Source: Cuspidothrix issatschenkoi CHARLIE-1 (GTDB lineage Bacteria; Cyanobacteriota; Cyanobacteriia; Cyanobacteriales; Nostocaceae). Taken from it: a DNA stretch of 63,137 bases. This document shows positions 34,401 through 43,400 of the stretch, one piece after another; the first letter of the stretch is position 1, and every line of letters starts with the position of its first letter. The notes under the pieces were generated by a model. It saw only the letters and a list, made by a program, of their open reading frames with translations. It was not told the origin of the DNA and searched no databases. The position numbers and the translations under genes are program-made. The DNA is taken from NCBI RefSeq assembly GCF_002934005.1, contig NZ_PGEM01000001.1, positions 1 to 63,137 on the forward strand. Reading direction: 5' to 3'.

Positions 34401-37400
34401 CGAACTGCCAGCAATTCTCCAGTCCCAAAAGCGAGCTACTGATGTTATATTTCCGAATGGCTCCATGTCACTGGTAGAAGGCATCTACGAAGGGAACGCC
34501 ATCGCCACCCATTTTAATGAAGTGGTTGCTCAAACAGTAGTCAACTATATCCAGGCAAGATCGCGTGTCGATGGTTTAATACCGATTCGCATTCTAGAAA
34601 TTGGCGCGGGTACAGGAGCGACAACAGCAAGTGTCCTCCGCCATCTGGAACCCTTGGGCAATCTCGTGGGTGAGTATCTTTATACCGATATTTCCCCAGC
34701 ATTTCTAGTTCGCGCTGACAGAAATTTTGCACCCAAATATCCCTACGTGCGGACACAATTGTTTGATGTTAACCAACCCCTATCAGCCCAAGGTATTCCC
34801 ATCGGCTCTTTCGATCTAGTTATTGCCACTAACTGTATCCATGCCACAGCCAATATTCGGCGATCTCTGGGCAACGCCAAAGCAGCCTTGCGTGGAGGCG
34901 GCGTACTCATCCTCAATGAAATTACCCAGCCTTCCTTAATCTCCCATCTTACCTTCGGTTTGTTGGCAGGATGGTGGTTAGCTGAAGATGCCGAGTTACG
35001 AGTGCCGGGATCGCCGTTCCTATTGGCAGATCACTGGCACAGAGTCCTCCAGCAAGCGGGTTTTACCGCAATCGGTTTCCCAGGGAAATCGGCTCAGGTG
35101 TTAGGACAACAGGTAATTGTCGCCCAGACTGACGGTGTTGTGCGTCAGCCAAAGTCGATCTCTGAGTCGATCGGCTCTGGAACTTCCCCAACACAGTCAG
35201 CACCTAGTTTCACCGCACCAAATCACCAAGGCGTGGGATCGTCAGTATTGACAGAATTGAAGGGCAAGGGGACGATTTATTTTCAACAACTGATCGGTCA
35301 GGTTTTGATGATGGATGGAAACCAGATCGATCCATGCGAACCTCTGGCCATTTATGGTGTTGATTCTATCATCATCGCCCAATTGACTAATGCCCTTAAT
35401 CAACACTTTGAAGGTGTGAAGGCAGGATTGCTGTTTGAAGCCTCAACCATTGATGCCTTAGTAAACCATTTCGCCACAACTCAATTTACTAACTTCGCGC
35501 AGTTGTTAGGAGTGGAAATGGGGGACTGGGAGATGGAGGGACTGGAGGACGGAGGGATTAAAGGCAAGACACAAAAGGCAAGATGCAAGAGTGAAGGTTT
35601 TGGACGAGGATTTAAACCCCGCCCAAAACACCCGCCCCAAGGAGGCGGGGCTTGTAACCCCTCGATCGCGGATGAGATTGCGGTAATTGGTATGAGCGGT
35701 CGATTTCCCCAGGCTAAAAACCTAACGGAGTTTTGGCAAAACCTCCAATCGGGACGAGATTGTATTACAGATTTGCCAGATAAACGCTGGAATATGGATA
35801 ACTTCTTTGAAGCCGATCCCGAGAAGGCACGGGAACAAGGAAAGAGTTACTGTAACTGGGGCGCATTTTTAGAAGACTGCGATCGGTTTGACCCCCTATT
35901 TTTTAATATATCGCCACGAGAAGCTGCTCAAATAGACCCCCAGGCGAAGATATTTTTACAGGAATGCTGGCGGGCATTTGAAGATGCTGGATATGCACCT
36001 TCAGGACTCGACGATGAGCTACGTGATCGCGTTGGTGTCTACGGTGCTATAACCAAGATGGGATTTAACACTTCTTTTGCCGCGATGGTCAATCGTGTCT
36101 CCCATGGGATGGATCTGCGGGGGGTAAGTATCCCTGTCGATACGATGTGTTCCTCAGCCTTGGTAGCCTTGCACCTAGCTAGTGAAGCACTACGTCGCGG
36201 CGATCTGAAAATGGCGATTGTCGGTGCAGTCAATCTATATCTCGATCCGAGAAATTATCAGTATCTATGCTTGATCGGCTTGCTAGCTGACTCCAAGCTG
36301 CCAAAAGTGTTCGGACAGGGCGGAAATGGCTTTGTACCTGGAGAAGGTGTCGGTGCTGTCGTCCTGAAACGGCTAGAAGATGCCCAACGGGACAAGGATT
36401 CGATTATTGCAGTTATTCGGGGCAGTGCCGTTAATCATAGCGGTCGAGGGAATGCTTACGGTATACCCAACCCCCTGAGCCAAGCTGCGGTAATTAGTCA
36501 GGCGATCACGGGATCTGGTATCGATCCCCAATCGATCGCTTACATTGAAACCGCCGCCATGGGATTGGAGATTGCCGACTCCCTGGAGTTGAATGCACTG
36601 CAAAAAGTGTTTGGCGATCGTCAACGTGATCGATCCCAATGTTACCGACTCGGATCGATCAAATCGACGATCGGCCATGGTGAATCTGTGGCGGGAATGG
36701 CGCAATTTATGAAGGTCATCTTGCAATTAAAAAACAAACAACTTTGTCCGACTAAAGTTGTAGAACCGCTCAATGCAGAGATCGATTTTGCCTCACTGCC
36801 ATTTCAGTTACAGACAGAACTTGAGCCGTGGGTACCGTTGACGATTGATGGGATCGTTTGTCCCAGACGTGCGGGTATCACCGCCCTGGGTTCTGGTGGT
36901 GTCAATGCCCATGTAATCGTTGAAGAATATCCACAAGAGCTAAGTGAAGAACCACCCAAACTTGCCCAAGGGTCACCCCAAATCATCATTTTATCTGCCA
37001 AAAACGACGATCGGCGGCAAGCTCAAATTGTTCAATTGATGGAATTTCTTGATCGCGATCAGGATATTTCCTTGGCAGATCTAGCCTTTACCCTCCAGGT
37101 AGGGCGCGAAGCGATGGCATCGAGAGTGGCACTAGTCGTCAACAGTATTGACGAGTTGAGAACTGGGTTAAACCATCTGCTAGGACACATTCAGGTCAAT
37201 TTGTCCAGTAATCCGCCTACGTATCTCGGAAATATTAACGAAACGGACAACTCATTACAAACTTTACTGGCGGGTGGTGCCGACGCGATCGTGTTGCAGC
37301 TATTCCTCGAACAACGCAACTATCAAAAACTGGCACAATTCTGGGTTCAGGGCGGCAAGATTCCTTGGATATCTCTGTGGGAACAGCAACAGGTACAGCG

Positions 37401-40400
37401 GATTTCTCTGCCAACTTATCCATTCGAGCAACAGTGTTACTGGCAAGCGGTTAGCAGTTCTAATTCGGCGCGATCACCGTTGAACGAGGCGATCGCCGCC
37501 GACACCAAAACCAATCCCCCAGCCGCAAATCCAAGCGTACAGGAGATTGTAGCCGCAATTGTGGCTACATCCATTGGACTCACCGTCAGTGAAATTAAAC
37601 CCCACGTCTCCCTCTGGCAACTAGGTGTTGATTCGCTCCGCAGTAAGGAAATAGTCCGACAGATAGAAAAACGTCTCTACGTCGAGATCGGGCATCGCGA
37701 ACTAGCCGACTATGGAACTGTGGAAGCTCTGTGCCGACTAATTGAGCAAAAGCGGGCAGCGGCTGTTGAGGAAACCAGTGAAACAGAGTCAGTTTCCGCA
37801 CCCCGAACCACCACCCAGCTCAGTAAATCCCCCCAGTCCCCACTTCGACACTTCGACAAGCTCAGTCCATCGCCTCGCTCAGTGCAAGCCCATCCCCCCG
37901 TCAGTTCGGCTCCGCTCACTGACCGCCCCCCGTCAGCTCGGCTCCGCTCACTGACCGCCCCCCTGCCACCATTCCCCCTATCCGAAGGACAACGCGGATT
38001 GTGGCTGTTGCACCAGTTAGTGCCGCAGATGTCTGCTTACAATGTGCCCGTCACACTGCAATTCGATCGCCCCGTTGATATCAATGCCATCAAACAAGCG
38101 ACATCCTTCTTATTGGATCGTCATCCGATCCTGCGATCGCAATTTAAGACCGACGACAACGCCAATCCCTTCCAAACCATTCGTCCCCAGCCAGAGTTTG
38201 GCTTCGAGGAGGGCGATCGCGATTTCACCACGGATGAGGTGTTACAGCAGCAGTTAAAATCCGCCGCCGATCGAGTTTTCGATCTAGAAAACGATCCACT
38301 GGTTCGCCTTCATCTTTTCCATGAGTCGCCGATCCGCTATAAGTTGTTAATTGTGATTCATCATCTGGTAGTGGATGGCTCGTCCTTGCCGATTTTACTC
38401 CGCGACTTCCTCCACGCCTACGCCGCCTACTCCCAAGGAAGGGAACCCACAATTGCTGCTTCAGAGACAGCCGACTATGCCGATTTCGTTACCTGGGAAC
38501 AGGAACTAATTGATAGCGATCGCGGTAAAACCTGTCTGGCTTATTGGCAACAACAACTCAGCGGTACTCTACCCCTGCTAGCATTGCCATTCGATCGACA
38601 ACCCCCCCTCATCCCAACCTTTGCAGGCGCGATCGTCTCCACTAAGTTAGATTCAAATACCACCCAGCAGCTTCGATCGCTGGCAAGGGATCGGGATGTC
38701 AGCCTGTTCGTGTTACTTCTAGGCAGCTATCAGGCTTTCCTGGCTCGATATACATTGCAAAGTGACATCATTGTTGGTGTTCCGAGTGCTGGTAGACCTC
38801 AAAGCCGATTTGCCAATACTGTCGGCTACTTTATCAATATGGTACCGATCAGAACGCAAATTAACGTCGAGGAGCCATTTACTGAGTTGTTGCAGCGGGT
38901 CAAAATCACGGTAGCCGATGGACTGGATTATGGTCAGTTTCCGTTCCCCAAACAAGTCTTTGCACTTGACATCGATCGCCATCTCGCCCATTCCCCAGTG
39001 TTCCAAACCTCCTTTGCGATGCAAAGTTTCTGGACACCAGATGTAGAAAAAACACTAGAATACCAGCTAGATGGCGTTTCGGTAGTACCAGGGCCTAGTT
39101 CCGCAGGGGAAATCGAACTTCGCCTGGAGATTATCGAGCACCACAACGAACTCTCGGTCAATCTGGCTTATAGTACCGACCTTTTTGATGAGGGGACAAT
39201 TAGCCGGATGGCGGGTCATTTTGTGACCTTGCTCTCTGGAATTGTGGCGAATCCAAGTCAGCAGATTTCCCAATTGCCAATACTCACCGCAGTTGAGCAA
39301 CAGCAGTTATTAGTGGAATGGAATAATACAAGGGTTGATTATCCCCTACATAAGTGCATCCATCAGTTATTTGAGGAGCAAGTAGAACTGACACCTGATG
39401 CAATAGCGGTAGAATTTGGAGATCAACAACTGACATATGCCCAATTAAACTGCTGTGCTAACCAACTAGCACATCACTTGCGCTCATTGGGCGTTAAATC
39501 AGATACCTTGGTGGGTTTGTGTTTCGAGCGTTCTTTAGAAATGGTCATCGGACTTTTGGGGATTCTCAAAGCTGGGGGAGCTTATGTACCACTTGACAGT
39601 GAGTATCCAATTGAGCGTTTGAGCTTTATTTTAGAGGATACTCAAGTTAAAGTCTTACTGACTCAACAGCGACTTCTTGATAGACTAACCCGAAATCAAG
39701 CACAGCTTGTTTGTCTAGATACTGATGCGGCAAAAATTTCTCAATGCAGCCAAGAGAATCTGATTTCTGACGTACAACCCAATAACTTGGGTTACGTAAT
39801 TTACACCTCTGGTTCCACAGGTCAACCAAAAGGTGTCGCCATGACTCAATTGGCACTTTGCAATCTTATACTGTGGCAACTGCAAAATTCGCCAATGTCA
39901 TCTAAAGCAATTAAAACTCTGCAATTTGCGCCTGTCAGCTTTGATGTCTCCTTCCAAGAAATGTTCTCGACTTGGTTTAATGGTGGCACATTGGTGTTGA
40001 TTGACGAGCAATTACGCCGAGAACCATTAGCCTTATTAGGCTTACTTCAAGAACAAGCAGTAGAAAGATTGTTTGTTCCTTTTGTAGCCTTACAGCAACT
40101 AGCAGAGGTAGCAGTTAGTCATAACTTCATTACCAGTCATCTCAAGGAAATAATTACAGCAGGAGAACAGTTACAAATAACACCTGCAATATCCAAGTGG
40201 CTTTCTGGGCTAAGTGATTGTACTCTGCACAATCATTACGGACCATCGGAGAGTCATGTGGTCATCACTTATACTCTAACTGATTCAGTGGACACTTGGC
40301 CAGCACTGCCACCAATTGGTCGCCCCATTGCCAACACTCAAATCTACATCCTAGATAAGTATTTACACCCTGTAGCAATTGGTGTGCCAGGAGAACTGCA

Positions 40401-43400
40401 CATTGGTGGTGTTTCCTTGGCGCGAGGCTACCTCAATCGCAGCGAATTAACCAAAGAAAAATTTATTCCCAATCCTTTTGAGGAGGTAGGAGGGAGAATG
40501 CGGGAGGTAGAAGGACATTCTTCCACTCAACACGGGTTGAAAGCCCCGCTACCGCTAACAGCACTGTTATATAAAACAGGAGACTTAGCGCGGTATTTAC
40601 CAAATGGCAACATCGAATACCTGGGACGCATAGACAATCAAGTAAAAATCCGGGGATTCCGTATCGAATTGGGAGAAATTGAAGCTGTACTCAGCCAACA
40701 TCCCAATGTGCAGTCATCTTGTGCAGTTGTCCGTGAAGACATGCCAGGAGATAAGCGTATAGTTGGCTACATTGTGCTACAAGCACAGCAAACACTTACA
40801 GTTAGTGCTGTGCGTAGCTTCCTCAAGGAAAAGTTACCAGAGTATATGTTGCCAAGTGTAATAGTTATCTTGGAGGCTCTACCACTTACCGCAAACGGGA
40901 AAGTAGACCGTCTTGCTTTGCCTGCACCTGATTTAAACAGCCAAGTGTTAGACGAGTATGTTGCTCCCCGTACACCACTTGAAGAAATTCTGTCAGGAAT
41001 TTGGGCACAAGTGCTAAAAATTGAGCAAGTAGGTATTCATGATAACTTCTTTGAACTTGGCGGACATTCTCTACTAGCAACGCAACTAATTTCCCGTGTA
41101 CGTAGCAACTTGAAGATAGAATTATCATTGCGGAGCTTATTTGCTGCACCAACAGTTGCCCAATTAGTACCATTAATTGTGCAACTTCAGCAACAAGATA
41201 TCAAATTCTCTGAGCCACCTATTTTACCAAGGGCAGAGCAGGCAACAATACCACTGTCATTCGCCCAACAGAGGTTGTGGTTTTTAGATCAGTTCGAGCC
41301 GAACAGTGCTTCATACATCATCCCGGTTGGTTTGCGCTTAGTTGGAAGTGTGAATATTGCTACTTTAGAACAAAGTTTCCGGGAAATTATTCATCGTCAC
41401 GAAGCCTTACGCACTAACTTTGTTGTTGTGGATGGGCTACAAACTCAAGTAATTCGTAATTGGAGGGAACAGGGCTGTATACCTTGGAAACTGACAGTTA
41501 TTGAGTTGCAACATGTAGCGAGAGAAGAGCGAGAATGTACGGCACAAAAATTACTGCAACAAAAAGCTAATGAGCCTTTTGACTTAGCGAATGATGACTT
41601 AATCAGGGGAACATTATTTATCTTATCTGATACAGAGCAGTGGTTGTTAGTGTGTATGCACCACATTGTCAGTGATGGCTGGTCGATGAGTGTGTTTGTT
41701 GATGAATTAACAAAGCTTTATAATGCTTACGCTCAGGTTAAATCGTCGCCTTTGTTGCCATTGCCAATTCAGTATGCAGATTTCGGGATTTGGCAAAGAC
41801 AATGGTTGCAAGGAGAGGTACTCAATCGCCAATTAAGTTATTGGCACAAACAGTTGGCAGATGCTCCCGCTTTCTTGCCATTGCCCACAGACAGACCCAG
41901 ACCTGCTGTGAAGACTTTCAATGGCGCGCACCTGGAGTTTAGACTGTCTGCGGAGTTGACCCAACAGTTAGAAAAACTGAGTCAACAACAAGGTGTAACT
42001 TTGTTTATGACATTGTTGGCAGCGTATAGTACTCTGCTTTACCGCTACACTGGGCAAGAAGATATTTTAGTGGGGACACCAATTGCTAACCGCGAGCGCT
42101 CGGAGATAGAAGGGTTAATTGGCTTTTTTGTTAATACATTAGTCATGCGGACTAACTTGGCTCAAAACCCCAGCTTTAACGAATTACTCCCACGGGTACG
42201 CGAAACGTCACTATCGGCTTATGCTCATCAAGATTTGCCCTTTGAAATGTTGGTGGAAGCGTTGCAGCCAGAACGAGACATGAGCCATACACCACTATTC
42301 CAAGTGATGTTTATTCTCCAAAATATGCCTGTATCAGAGTTTGAGTTGAGTGGATTAACCATCAGCGACTTGCCAATTGAAATTTCTACCGTCAAGTTCG
42401 ATTTGACTTTAGTGATGGGGAACTCTGGTACTGGATTAGTAGGCTGGTGGCAATACAATACTGATTTGTTTGATAGCAGCACCATCGAGCGGATGCTGGG
42501 TCATTTTGTGACATTGCTCTCTGGAATTGTCGCTAATCCGAGTCAGCGAATTTCCCAATTGCCAATACTCACCGCAGTTGAGCAACAGCAGTTATTAGTG
42601 GAGTGGAATGATACACGGGTAGATTATCCCCAGGATCGGTGTATCCATCGGCTATTTGCAGAGCAGGTGGAACGGACTCCAGATGCGGTAGCGGTGGTAT
42701 TTGAAGAGAAACAACTAACTTATCGGGAGTTAAATCATCGAGCCAACCAGTTGGCGCGTTATTTGCAGTCTCTGGGTGTTGAACCAGAAGTGCTAGTGGG
42801 GATTTGTGTAGACCGCTCTTGGGAAATGGTGGTAGGACTATTGGGCATTCTCAAGGCGGGTGGGGCTTATGTACCCCTCGACCCAGAGTATCCGCAAGAG
42901 CGTTTAGCTTTAATGCTGTCAGACTCTGGAATATCAGTGCTACTCACCCAAGAACATTTATTAAGGCAAGTAGCTGGATATCAAGGACTGATTGTTTGTT
43001 TCGATCGAGACAGGGAGAATATTACTACTCAAACCCCAGAGCAATTGGATCTAAGCATCGATCCTGACAACTTAGCATATGTCATCTATACTTCCGGCTC
43101 CACTGGCAAACCAAAAGGTGTCCAAATTACCCATCGCTCAGTAGTGAATTTTCTCCAGTTTATGAGTCAGCAGCTAGAACTGACAGAGCAAGATCTATTC
43201 CTGTCCGTCACGACTCTATCTTTCGACATTGCTGTACTAGAAATCTTCCTACCCATGATGGTCGGTGCAAGGGTCGAAATTGTTAGTCGGGCAGTAAGTA
43301 GTGACGGCGCAGCATTAATTGCTAAGTTGGCGAGTTCTCAAACTACTCTGATGCAAGCCACCCCAGCGACTTGGCAACTGCTGTTAACCGCAGATTGGCA

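Larger units (their letters stand above)
35680..41190 (+). other. Module 8: KS0-ACP-C-A(Pro)-PCP
   Basis: KS8 keeps Cys6555 (DTMCSSAL), but EAHGTGT reads ETAAMGL (His to Ala6690), so it should be non-elongating. ACP Ser7050 (LGVDSL). C domain HHLVVDG near 7292. The A-domain core segments FDVSFQE, LFVP, ITAG and NHYGPSESHVV give code DVQLIAHVVK, the classic proline code. PCP site GGHSL (Ser8195). About 22 extra residues lie just before the A7 motif YKTGDLARY compared with the next A domain (about 40480-40563). Confidence 0.8.
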
